A stretch of 64,000 nt of DNA from JABFSA01 sp963827515 (GTDB taxonomy: Bacteria; Acidobacteriota; Vicinamibacteria; Vicinamibacterales; UBA2999): assembly GCA_963827515.1 (NCBI GenBank), contig CAWHBF010000023.1:124001-188000 (forward strand), given 5' to 3'. Under the pieces are notes generated by a model, which was given only the letters and a program-made list of their open reading frames with translations, was not told the DNA's origin and made no database searches. Positions 17,753-26,007 of the stretch are shown here, piece after piece; within the stretch, counting starts at the first letter, position 1; each line of letters starts with the position of its first letter. The position numbers and the translations under genes were made by a program.

Positions 17753-19036
17753 TTAGTTGGTGGTGTTGCCGGTCTTACCCTGCGCCGCGTCCATGATCAT
17801 GCGGGTCGCCAGGTAGAGCCGCGGAGCAATCGACGAGATCTGGATGTATTCCGATTCGTTGGAATGCGCACCGAAACCCTTCAGGCCGAATCCCTCCAGC
17901 ACGGCGGCGCGCGACGAGAGCGACGCGAACGCGGCGTCGGTGCCGCCACCTGGTGCTGTGTCCTGGACGCTGAGGTCATGCCCGATTTCCTTATAGAGCC
18001 GCTGCGCGTGGGCTGCCACGGCACGAGCCGCCGCTGTCGCTTCGAGCGGCGGGCGCGTCCTCTCGAACACCATGTCCACCTTGACGTCGGGGATTAACTG
18101 CTTGCGGATGCGCTCTCGAACCTGTTTCTCGATCCCGTCGTAGTCGGACACACGCAGCACGCGAACGTCCGCGGTGGCCCGTGCCTCGGCTGGGATCACG
18201 TTTCTCGCGGTGCCGCCGTTGGCGAGCGTCCAGTTCATCTTCACACCCGTGGCTTCGTTCGAGAGATCGCGTGTCTGCAGCATCTGGTGTGCAAGCTCGT
18301 ACACCGCGTTTCGCCCCTGCTCAGGTGCTCCACCCGCGTGCGAGGCGCGCCCGGTCACCTTGAGCTGCACGGCGGCGATACCGGCCGTCGTCAGGCGAAC
18401 GGAGTCCTCCAGGCCGGCGCCCTCGAACGACAGCACCAGGTCGTGCTCCGATCCGAGCTTGGTGATGAGCGTCCGGGAACCCGCGGAACTGACTTCCTCA
18501 TCGCCGTTGATCAGCACGGTGACGAGACCGTAGTCGCTGAAACCGAGCGCCTTGAGCGTGGCGACGGTATGAAGGACGAGGGCGACGCCGTGCTTGTCGT
18601 CGGCGATGCCGAGTCCATACGCGCGATCGCCGTCGATTCGAAAGGGCTGCTTCGCCAGCATGCCCCTCGGATACACGGTGTCCATGTGCGCAAGCAGGAG
18701 AATCCTCTTGGTCCCGGTGCCGCGGAATCTGCCCACGACCGACTTGCCAGTCCGAGGTGGTGTGTTCTCGAACCGCACCATGTCCGCCGGAGGGTCGACG
18801 AACTCGACATCGCCGCCGAGCGCTCGCAGACGCCCGGCAATGAGATCGGCGATGCGATTCAGTCCTTCGACATCCGCGCTGCCGGACTCGATGGACACCA
18901 GCTCCCGCAGCGTTTCGAGGTACGACTGCTGCTCGCCTTGTGCTCGTGTCAGCACCGGGTTCGCAGTTTGTGCGAATACCCACGTGGAGAACAGCGCGGC
19001 GACGGGGACGAGGACAAGGCGTGAGGGGCGAATCAT
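17753..19036 (-). CDS. Exported M20 peptidase, glutamate-carboxypeptidase-like
   Basis: A 427-residue zinc-dependent metallopeptidase of family M20 (CPG2-like) with a signal peptide (1-22). The metal and catalytic motifs are all visible: LLAHMDTVYPRG with the first His and Asp, DDKHG bridging Asp, INGDEEVSS with the catalytic Glu pair, a dimerisation segment RASHAGGAPEQGRNAVYE, TAPGGGTDAAF and the final His in FGAHSNESEYI. It should remove C-terminal acidic residues or hydrolyse N-acyl amino acids in the periplasm. It is intact and monocistronic, and converges with the antiporter. Confidence 0.9.
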   Translation of the reverse strand: MIRPSRLVLVPVAALFSTWVFAQTANPVLTRAQGEQQSYLETLRELVSIESGSADVEGLNRIADLIAGRLRALGGDVEFVDPPADMVRFENTPPRTGKSVVGRFRGTGTKRILLLAHMDTVYPRGMLAKQPFRIDGDRAYGLGIADDKHGVALVLHTVATLKALGFSDYGLVTVLINGDEEVSSAGSRTLITKLGSEHDLVLSFEGAGLEDSVRLTTAGIAAVQLKVTGRASHAGGAPEQGRNAVYELAHQMLQTRDLSNEATGVKMNWTLANGGTARNVIPAEARATADVRVLRVSDYDGIEKQVRERIRKQLIPDVKVDMVFERTRPPLEATAAARAVAAHAQRLYKEIGHDLSVQDTAPGGGTDAAFASLSSRAAVLEGFGLKGFGAHSNESEYIQISSIAPRLYLATRMIMDAAQGKTGNTTN

Positions 19037-19130
19037 AGAAAGTGATTCTACAGCCTAAGGTAGAACTACCGCAGGCGGGCAGGCGCGCCCGGTTTCTGAT
19101 CACCGGGCGCTCAGAGCACTACATCGAATT

Positions 19131-19563
19131 TCAGCGCTGACCGGCTTCAGGGGCGAAACTTCCTCCGCGTCCGGAACCTGGAATCACCTGGCCATCGGCC
19201 CTGGATACGCTGAGAGGACTCAGACCGAACGTCCCCTCCGCCCGCGACGGATGCCCCTTGGCGCTCACGATCTCTCCAGGCACGAAGGTCTTGGCCGACC
19301 AGCCGACTTTGATGAGCCGAACAGGCCCGACGAATTCGAGCGCCCAGTCGTTGGTCACGCCCTTGTCGTCGGTCACATCAACGTGCAGGAAGGGGTGAGG
19401 ATTCCTGAAGACCCAACTGGTCACCACTCCACGGATTTCAACAATCTTGTCCGAGTCGTAGAACGGCGCCTCGGAGTGATGGGCACCCACAGGTACATCA
19501 AGACCCTGAACGATGGTCGCGGCGACCACGACCGCGGGCAGCAGAAAGAAAGATGCGTCTCAT
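19131..19563 (-). CDS. DUF6152 family exported protein (frameshift in signal peptide)
   Basis: A small exported protein with the family pattern: His-His following a VPVGA cleavage region, then NPH 26 residues on (FRNPHPFLHVDV), then WALEFVG. The frame of the mature part opens only at a GTG (19529); an ATG at 19563 after GGAGCC encodes MRRI and would join a good hydrophobic leader (FFLLPAVVVAAT) if one base is lost or gained in the TTTCTTTC stretch near 19550. Hence one gene with a single indel. Its product likely sits in the periplasm. It is followed upstream by the secreted protein gene at 19589 only 25 bases away on the same strand, the usual partner. Confidence 0.78.
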
Positions 19564-19588
19564 GATGGGTGGCTCCTTCGCTGAGAGG

Positions 19589-20344
19589 CTAACGGATCCC
19601 GTACTTCAACTGATTGACCGGCATGTAGTTGATCGGTGCGCGCGCCTGTTCAGCATCGCACTCGGGCCACTCCACCAGCGCCTCTTTGGTCGGGAGGAAC
19701 TCGAACTTGAATCGCACGGGCTCCTTGATGATGAGCCGATCCTCCAAAACCACATCCACCGTCAGCTTGTCGCCGTCTCTCGAGTATCGCTCGACCGTCT
19801 TCTTCTGCGTTGACGACGGCGTCATCGGGGGCTTGTCCTCGAGCCCGCCAGGATCGAACGTGTACTTGGTGGTCTCGACTACGAGCTGACGTCCTTCGTA
19901 CCGACCCACGGAGTAACCGTGTAGCGCAAAGTCATTGTTCGAAGCGGCAGGATGCCCATGCCCCTCCAGCCAGACAGTGCGCGTGACGGCGTCCTTCTCG
20001 AACTTGATGATCACCCGGTCCGGCCGCTGCTCTATCTGGAAGTTGTAGGGATCGCCGAGGATGTGCGGCACCGTGGCCGGCACGCAGTCGTACATCGGTG
20101 CAAGCGACTCATCGATCGCCTCTCGCAGCGCGATGCCTCGAGCGTTCAGCGGCAACTCACCCGGTGTCACGGCACGTCCCGTCCTTGCCCAGATTCCGGT
20201 GAGGTTGGGAACCGCCGAAGACGCAGCCGGCGCCTGTGCACCAAGCCCGACAGGGTGGTATCCGGCGACTCCTGCCAGGACGACGGCAACTGCGGCTGCC
20301 TCGAGCGCTCGGCTCACGAAGGCCCTCGTTCCTGTGCGTCTCAT
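19589..20344 (-). CDS. Exported SxGRWE-family protein, unknown function
   Basis: A 251-residue protein with a signal peptide and no recognised enzyme motif. It shares marks with six other proteins in this window: LTGIWAR near the N-terminus, a conserved Cys before Pro (MYDCVPATVPH), HGYSVGRYEGRQLVVETTKY, a VERYSR segment and a late Cys (WPECDAE). The two cysteines could form a disulfide in the periplasm. Predicted beta-strand alternation suggests a beta-rich fold. It precedes the DUF6152 gene in the transcript with a 25-base gap. The ORF is intact. Function is not known; linkage to DUF6152 and TonB receptors elsewhere suggests a role at the cell envelope. Confidence 0.8.
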   Translation of the reverse strand: MRRTGTRAFVSRALEAAAVAVVLAGVAGYHPVGLGAQAPAASSAVPNLTGIWARTGRAVTPGELPLNARGIALREAIDESLAPMYDCVPATVPHILGDPYNFQIEQRPDRVIIKFEKDAVTRTVWLEGHGHPAASNNDFALHGYSVGRYEGRQLVVETTKYTFDPGGLEDKPPMTPSSTQKKTVERYSRDGDKLTVDVVLEDRLIIKEPVRFKFEFLPTKEALVEWPECDAEQARAPINYMPVNQLKYGIR

Positions 20345-20439
20345 GTCTCTCTCCCTCGGCCCGCAGCGGCTGGGCCAGTACGCGCATTATCACTGCTCAC
20401 TAGCCGTGGCGCAAGGCGTCGCAGAGAGCAGGCGCAAAC

Positions 20440-22149
20440 CTACGTCGAACCCTCGCGATCACGACGAATCTTCACCGGCTGTCCCCTCAGCGTGGCCTTC
20501 TTCATCCCGGCGATGATCTCGTCGGCCAGATCCTCCGGCACACTCACCAGGGAGAAGGTGTCGGCGATTTCAATGGCGCCAAGGGCGCGTGCCGGCACGC
20601 CGGTTTCTCCAGTGATCGCGCCGACGAGGTCGGCTGGCCGGATACCCGCACGGCGGCCCGCGCCAATGAAGAGTCGGACATCGCTCTCATTCGTCTGACG
20701 ACGCGGTCTCCCTTGACCCACCGAAGGGGCACCGTCGCGAAGGCGGCTTCGGTCGGCGACCCGAGCGGCATACGGCTGCCGCGCGGCCTGGGGAGGCGGC
20801 GCCTCGAGTTCTTGCTCGTCTCCCTCTCGCCCGGCAGCGACGTGTGCCATCTTGACCGCCGCCGCGGCGATGTCCATCACATCGAATTCGCCCGCCAGCG
20901 ACTCGACGACCGTCCGAACATCCGCGAAATCAGCAGCGACCAGATGCTCTCGGACCGACGCCTTCGTGATCTCGAGACGACGCGCCCTCAAGTCCGCCAC
21001 TGTCGGAAGCGCGACGACATCGATCTTCTGCCTGGTGAGCTGTTCGATCGTGCGAAGCAGTCGATGCTCCCTGGGCTCGACCAGGGTAATCGCCGTCCCT
21101 TCACGGCCGGCACGCCCGGTACGGCCGATCCGATGCACGTACGACTCGGCTTCCGCGGGAAGGTCGTAGTTGATCACATGCGAGAGATGCGTCACATCCA
21201 GTCCGCGCGCGGCCACGTCCGTGGCGATCAGCAGGTCGGTCTTCGCCGAGCGCAGCCGGCCCATGACCCCATCACGCTGTCGCTGCTGCATGCCCCCGTG
21301 CAGTCCCTCGGCACGGTAGCCGTGAGCGTTCAACGTTTCGGTTATCGAATCAACCTCGATGCGCGTTCGGCAGAACACGATCGCCGAGGTGGGGTTCTCC
21401 ATGTCGAGAATACGATCGAGAGCCGCCGCCTTCTGCTCCCGCCGCACCACATACGCGACCTGACGTACGCGCGGCATCTTGCCGGCGGCCGTCTTCTCTC
21501 CGGCTATGGTTACCCTGACGGGACTCTTGAGGTGACGCTTGGCGATGGACAGAATGCGAGTGGGCATCGTCGCCGAGAACAGCGCCGCCTGCTTCGTCTT
21601 GGACGTTGCCTCGAGGATGGCCTCGAGGTCCTCCACGAAGCCCATGTCGAGCATCTCGTCCGCTTCATCCAGCACGAGCACCTGGATCTCGTCGAGCTTG
21701 AGCGTCTTTCGACGCAGATGGTCGAGTGCTCGACCGGGGGTCGCCACCGCGATGTCGGCCCCGCGACTGAGCGATCGAATCTGCTGCTCCATGGAGGCGC
21801 CACCGTAGAGCGGCACAACCTGAATGCCGGTGCCACGCGCGTACTTGTGAAAGGCTTCGGAAAGCTGCATGGCCAACTCCCGCGTCGGGACGAGCACGAG
21901 GCCACGCAAGTGGCGTCGTCCTGCTTCGTCTGCGAGAAGCCGCTGGATCATCGGCAGCGCGAACGCCGCCGTCTTTCCCGTTCCGGTGGCGGCCTGGGCC
22001 AACAGATCCTTGCCCGATAGCATCAGCGGAATGGCTTCGCACTGGACGGGCGTCGGCTCTTCGTAGCCGAGCACACCCAGCGTGGCCACGAGCGGCTCGG
22101 CCAGGCCGAGCGCCGCGAACTCCGCGGCCTTCTTGATGGATTTTGACAT
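20440..22149 (-). CDS. DEAD-box RNA helicase with DbpA-type RNA-binding domain
   Basis: A 569-residue ATP-dependent RNA helicase. The N-terminal core carries the Q motif (FAALGLAEPLVATLGVLGYEEPTPVQ region), AATGTGKT, PTRELAMQ, VLDEADEM, SATMP, and in the second RecA domain HRIGRTGRAGREG. The C-terminal 75 residues (DVRLFIGAGRRAGI to KIRRD) match the DbpA/CsdA RNA-recognition fold used to hold structured RNA. Such enzymes act in ribosome assembly and mRNA turnover, often under cold stress. It starts 3 bases after the ABC-F gene, so the two are cotranscribed, pairing two translation-related ATPases. The ORF is intact. Confidence 0.92.
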   Translation of the reverse strand: MSKSIKKAAEFAALGLAEPLVATLGVLGYEEPTPVQCEAIPLMLSGKDLLAQAATGTGKTAAFALPMIQRLLADEAGRRHLRGLVLVPTRELAMQLSEAFHKYARGTGIQVVPLYGGASMEQQIRSLSRGADIAVATPGRALDHLRRKTLKLDEIQVLVLDEADEMLDMGFVEDLEAILEATSKTKQAALFSATMPTRILSIAKRHLKSPVRVTIAGEKTAAGKMPRVRQVAYVVRREQKAAALDRILDMENPTSAIVFCRTRIEVDSITETLNAHGYRAEGLHGGMQQRQRDGVMGRLRSAKTDLLIATDVAARGLDVTHLSHVINYDLPAEAESYVHRIGRTGRAGREGTAITLVEPREHRLLRTIEQLTRQKIDVVALPTVADLRARRLEITKASVREHLVAADFADVRTVVESLAGEFDVMDIAAAAVKMAHVAAGREGDEQELEAPPPQAARQPYAARVADRSRLRDGAPSVGQGRPRRQTNESDVRLFIGAGRRAGIRPADLVGAITGETGVPARALGAIEIADTFSLVSVPEDLADEIIAGMKKATLRGQPVKIRRDREGST

Positions 22150-22152
22150 TTC

Positions 22153-23754
22153 TTACTGGGAGACCGATGCCGTGTGTTCTTCGTAGGTGCCCTTGAAATC
22201 CACGACGCGGCCTTTGGCGAATTGCCAGACGCGCGTCCCAACCTCTTCGAGCAAGTCCTGATCGTGGGTCACGAGGAAAACTGTTCCTTCGTACTTCTGG
22301 AGCGCGACGTTCAGCGCATTGATGGATTCCAGATCCAGGTGATTCGTCGGCTCGTCGAGGACGAGCACGTTCGGCTTCTGCAGCATGATTCGGCAGAACA
22401 GCAGACGAGCCGTTTCGCCGCCAGACAGCGCGTCCGTGGGCTTGTAACCCTCTTCGCCGCTGAAGAGCATCTGGCCGAGCAGACCGTGAATGTCCTGACG
22501 CGATGCATCGGGATCGAAACGGTGCAGCCACTCGACGACGGTCATGCCTTTCTCGATCTCCCCGGCATGATCCTGCGGGAAGTACCCGATCGACACCTCG
22601 TGACCCCAGCGCAGCGTGCCGTGATCGCGATCCTCGGGCGAGGCCGGCATGTCAGGGGCATCCGCCATCAGCGCCTTGAGCAAGGTCGTCTTTCCCGCCC
22701 CGTTACGACCCACCAGGACGACCCGGTCGCCGCGGTTCACGATCGCGCCGAAACGCGTGATGACCGGCGTCTCGCCGTGTGACTTGCTGACACCCTCGCA
22801 CTCCAGGACGACCTTGCCCGATGGCCGTTTCGTCAGGAACCTGATGTACGGACGCTGAATATTCGAGCGGGCCAGCTCCGTTGTCTGCAGCCGCTCGACT
22901 TCCTTCCGGCGCGACGTCACCTGGCTGGCGCGGGTCCCGGCGCCAAAGCGCTGGATGAAGTCGTTGAGCTGTGCGATCTTCTTCTCGCGCTGCGCGTTCC
23001 CCGCCTCAATCGTCGAGCGAATCTGGGTCTTCGCCATGACCATATCGTCATAGCCGCCTGTGTAGGTGATGATCGTCTCGTAGTCGATGTCGGCGATGTG
23101 CGTGCAGATGCCGTTCAGGAAATGGCGGTCGTGCGAAATAACGATGAGTGAGCCTTCGTAGCGGCTGAGGAACTGCTGGAGCCAGTGGATCGAGTCCAGG
23201 TCCAAGTGGTTCGTCGGCTCGTCGAGCAACAGGGCTTCAGGCTGACCGTAGAGCGCCTGCGCCACCAGTACACGCACCTTCTGCCCGCCCTGCAGTTCGG
23301 CCAACGTCTTGTCGTGCAGGGCGTCGGCAATGTCGAGCCCCTGCAGCAGCACCGCGGCATCGCTCTCCGCCGAGTACCCATCTTCCTCACCGACGATGCC
23401 CTCGAGCTCGCCGAGACGCATGCCGTCCTCGTTCGACATCTCGGCCTTCGCATACAAGGCGTCGCGTTCGGCCAGCGCGCTCCACAGCCGCTTGTTGCCC
23501 ATGATCACGGTGTCGATCACGCGGTACTGGTCGAACGCGTAGTGGTCCTGGCGCAATACGCCCAACTTGGAGGGACGAACCACCGTGCCGCGCTGGGGCT
23601 CGAGCTCTCCCGTCAACAGCTTCATGAAGGTTGACTTCCCGGCGCCATTGGGCCCGGTGAGCCCATACCGCCGCCCCTTCGCGAACGTCGTCGTGACGTC
23701 CTCGAATAGGACCTTGGAGCCATAACGCATGGACACACCATTGACAGCAATCAT
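22153..23754 (-). CDS. ABC-F family ATPase, YbiT-like
   Basis: A 533-residue soluble protein with two ABC ATPase domains and no membrane segments. The start ATG 23754 gives MIAVNGVSMRYG, the usual N-terminus. Domain 1 has GPNGAGKST and LLDEPTNHLDLDS, domain 2 has GRNGAGKTT and LSGGETAR with VLDEPTNHLDLES. The linker (about residues 240-300, EAGNAQREKKIAQLNDFIQRF) is the P-site-tRNA interaction motif. ABC-F proteins bind the ribosomal E site and relieve stalling or give antibiotic protection. It is upstream of and nearly touching the DEAD-box helicase gene. The ORF is intact. Confidence 0.92.
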   Translation of the reverse strand: MIAVNGVSMRYGSKVLFEDVTTTFAKGRRYGLTGPNGAGKSTFMKLLTGELEPQRGTVVRPSKLGVLRQDHYAFDQYRVIDTVIMGNKRLWSALAERDALYAKAEMSNEDGMRLGELEGIVGEEDGYSAESDAAVLLQGLDIADALHDKTLAELQGGQKVRVLVAQALYGQPEALLLDEPTNHLDLDSIHWLQQFLSRYEGSLIVISHDRHFLNGICTHIADIDYETIITYTGGYDDMVMAKTQIRSTIEAGNAQREKKIAQLNDFIQRFGAGTRASQVTSRRKEVERLQTTELARSNIQRPYIRFLTKRPSGKVVLECEGVSKSHGETPVITRFGAIVNRGDRVVLVGRNGAGKTTLLKALMADAPDMPASPEDRDHGTLRWGHEVSIGYFPQDHAGEIEKGMTVVEWLHRFDPDASRQDIHGLLGQMLFSGEEGYKPTDALSGGETARLLFCRIMLQKPNVLVLDEPTNHLDLESINALNVALQKYEGTVFLVTHDQDLLEEVGTRVWQFAKGRVVDFKGTYEEHTASVSQ

Positions 23755-23862
23755 GAGCGTGGAGCCTCGGAAGGAGCGGTTGGCAGCGGGTGAGCCTTCT
23801 ATTCTAGCAGGCGGCGCACCTGGCCGGCCAAGGCCACCCAAAGGGCCGCGGAGGGAGGGGTT

Positions 23863-24459
23863 CTAGGAGGTAGGCGACTGTTCCACCGATTCCTCGGTGC
23901 TTGCAAGAAGCTCTACGCGCAGACGGACGACCTCACCTGGAACGATCGTCAATGGCAGGGTGCGGACACGGTCCGCATGACGAAGCTGGATCTCGGCCGC
24001 TCCGATGGGAATCGACAATTGCGTCGGTGTTCGGCCCGCGGCGCTACCGTTGACCCACACTTCCATGCCGGCGGGCTCGGTCTCGACATACACCGTCCCA
24101 TAAGCCGCCAGTGCGGGCGCATTCGCCGCCCCCGCGGCGTCGCCCGCCAGCGCGGGCCGTTGCCATATCCACATTGCGACAAACGGCGCCTCGGCGATCG
24201 CGACCGCCGCGAGCAGGATCGCGATCCACACGAAGGGCGACGAATGTGTGTCGATCCGCGCTGGGAACGAAACTCCGGCCGCTCTGCTCGAGGGCGTGGT
24301 TGGCTGCGTCGCGCGCGGCGCGGAGACGGGGACCTCTTGAGGCCAGTCGGCTTCGGAGTGAAACTCAGCGAGTGCGTCGGAGTCGAGAGGTTTCTCTTTT
24401 CCCGCACCGCCGATGTCGATCACCTGCGGTGACTCCGGGGGTAGCCCTTGCCGTACCAT
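23863..24459 (-). CDS. Single-pass membrane protein with PEGA domain
   Basis: A 198-residue protein with a polar N-terminal region, one transmembrane segment at about 75-99 (WIAILLAAVAIAEAPFV) and a C-terminal PEGA-like beta domain with VYVETEPAGMEVWVNG and the turn GRTPTQLSIPIG. PEGA domains occur in surface and kinase-linked proteins. The N-terminal part would be cytoplasmic and could be the end of a larger signalling chain in related organisms; here no kinase is attached. It is on the same strand as the ABC-F gene, 108 bases upstream. The 214 bases between this gene and the one at 24674 show no coding sequence. Confidence 0.7.
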   Translation of the reverse strand: MVRQGLPPESPQVIDIGGAGKEKPLDSDALAEFHSEADWPQEVPVSAPRATQPTTPSSRAAGVSFPARIDTHSSPFVWIAILLAAVAIAEAPFVAMWIWQRPALAGDAAGAANAPALAAYGTVYVETEPAGMEVWVNGSAAGRTPTQLSIPIGAAEIQLRHADRVRTLPLTIVPGEVVRLRVELLASTEESVEQSPTS

Positions 24460-24673
24460 CGGGGCCAGCGTGTGCCAAGGCTGTGCCAGCGACGATGCTG
24501 GGCGTGCGAGTGTTTGTCGTCGAAAGACGCGCCCAAGCCTTTGCAGGACGCGGAGTTTCTATGATTTCCCAGTAACAACGAGGCCTTCGCAGACCGGGCA
24601 TCAGATTGAGTGCGGGGTAGGCTCGCCGACCGCGAGGATGCCGGTCGAGCCGAGGGCTCAACCGGCCGGGGTG

Positions 24674-25486
24674 CTACTTCTTCTGCTCCTCGTACAGCTT
24701 CCTGAGCTGCTCGACGTTTTCGTTGTTGGTGCAGAAGTTCTCGGACAGCCTTTCGTTGTTGGCCGACAGCGACAGCGTCTCCCACCGCGACGTCCACGGC
24801 TTGGTCAGGACCTTCGGATCCTCAATCGTGACCTGATACTCGAGGTAGTTCATCGAGGGCCGGCGGAGCCGTTCGATGACGTGCAGGTCCTCGCTGTGGA
24901 ACCAGCCATCACGAATCTGGGCGCGTGTGTCAATTGAGATCGTATCGATGACGAGGGTGTCGCCTTCCCAGCGCGCCGTCTGGTCGCCGTAGAACAGCGG
25001 CTCGAGTTCTTCCTTCGGCGTGTGCGGACGCCCGTCGATATAGACGGCATTCCACCGGTTGTTGTTTTCGATGAGGTGCACGAACAGCCCCGGCTTCATC
25101 ACGACTTGATGCGCGTAGGCGTTGTCCGTGAACATGCCCGGGGTACCGACCGGCGTGCAATTGACATTGGCGCTGCTGAGCTCGAGCTCGACGCGCGTCA
25201 TCGCCTTGCGCTTCTCCGCGGCCCACGGCTGGAATGGAATCGGATCTTCACGTTCAGCAGTCTGGTCGGGCACCACGCTCCAGGCGTTCGCCTTCCCGGT
25301 TGGTCCATCGAACCAGACACCCGAAAAATCCGGATGGCCGTCGGCCATACGAGGTGTGGGACCGCCCGGCGGCAGCGGTACCGGCACCACGTTGCCCCTG
25401 GCCTCGACGAACGGCTTCTCCTGTGCGGTGGCTACCACCGACAGCGCGCAGGTCGCTGCCAACAACACGCCGATGTATGTCTTCAT
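24674..25486 (-). CDS. Exported SxGRWE-family protein, unknown function
   Basis: A 270-residue protein starting at ATG 25486 with signal peptide MKTYIGVLLAATCALSVVATAQ. It has family marks: FSGVWFD, VNCTPVGTPGMF with the first conserved Cys, YGDQTARWEGDTLVIDTI, a SEDLHVIERLRR segment, ITIEDP-like VTIEDPKVLTKPW, and the second Cys in ENFCTNNEN. The C-terminus is charged. It starts 2 bases after the stop of the DUF6152 gene on the same strand, a very tight coupling. The receptor at 26008-29314 lies upstream in the same direction. No catalytic signature is visible. Confidence 0.82.
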   Translation of the reverse strand: MKTYIGVLLAATCALSVVATAQEKPFVEARGNVVPVPLPPGGPTPRMADGHPDFSGVWFDGPTGKANAWSVVPDQTAEREDPIPFQPWAAEKRKAMTRVELELSSANVNCTPVGTPGMFTDNAYAHQVVMKPGLFVHLIENNNRWNAVYIDGRPHTPKEELEPLFYGDQTARWEGDTLVIDTISIDTRAQIRDGWFHSEDLHVIERLRRPSMNYLEYQVTIEDPKVLTKPWTSRWETLSLSANNERLSENFCTNNENVEQLRKLYEEQKK

Positions 25487-25488
25487 GC

Positions 25489-25911
25489 CTATCTCCAGAT
25501 CTTGGTGCCGAAGACACCTTCGACATCCTGCCCGAGCCGCTGTACCGTGCCGTCCGCGAGCTTGATGAACGAGGCCGCATAGCGGTTCTTCTCGCCATTC
25601 CTCGACCCACACCCTCTGATCACGACTTCCTTGTTGAGACTGGCATTCAGTACAGCCGGCGTCGCGCCGCCTCGCCTCAAGTTAGACGTTGACGAGAGCT
25701 GAAACGTCGCCTCCTCAACCTGACCTGCGGCGTTCTTCACGTTGAGGAAAAGGTACGCGTGGGGGTTCTCGTAGTTCACCTTGGTCAACACCCCGGTGAC
25801 ATCAGCGCAGGCCTTGGCGTCGAACTCCACGGCAAACGCATGGTGCGCCGACGCGGGTGCCGCCGCGGCAGCCACGAAAAGAGCCAAGCCCAGTCCACTC
25901 AATAGTCTCAT
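25489..25911 (-). CDS. DUF6152 family exported protein
   Basis: A 140-residue protein with a signal peptide ending APASA, so the mature chain should start His-His (23-24), HHAFAVEFD. NPH is at 49-51 (NYENPHAYLFLNV). It also has two cysteines, in KACADVTG and RGCGSRN, not seen in the other copies, which could form a disulfide. It lies between the receptor upstream and the secreted protein gene 2 bases downstream. The ORF is intact. Confidence 0.85.
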   Translation of the reverse strand: MRLLSGLGLALFVAAAAAPASAHHAFAVEFDAKACADVTGVLTKVNYENPHAYLFLNVKNAAGQVEEATFQLSSTSNLRRGGATPAVLNASLNKEVVIRGCGSRNGEKNRYAASFIKLADGTVQRLGQDVEGVFGTKIWR

Positions 25912-25930
25912 TGCGACTGCCTCCGAAATC

Positions 25931-26006
25931 AGCTGGTAGCTGGTAGCTGGTAACCCACGAGGTTCGACCTTCGTGCTACCGGCTACCGGCTACCGGCTAC
26001 CAGCTA
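25931..26006. repeat. Inverted repeat of GGTAGCT-type heptamers, copy 3
   Basis: The left arm (25931-25952) is AGCTGGTAGCTGGTAGCTGG plus two bases; the right arm (25974-26006) repeats GGCTACC three times and ends CCAGCTA. The unit has a 7-base period. It separates the receptor stop (26008) from the DUF6152 start (25911). Confidence 0.8.
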
Positions 26007-26007
26007 A

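Noticed and set aside
20713..22020. A 435-codon plus-strand frame opposite the DEAD-box helicase
   Set aside because: Composition of a shadow frame, no start signal, and the helicase is unmistakable.
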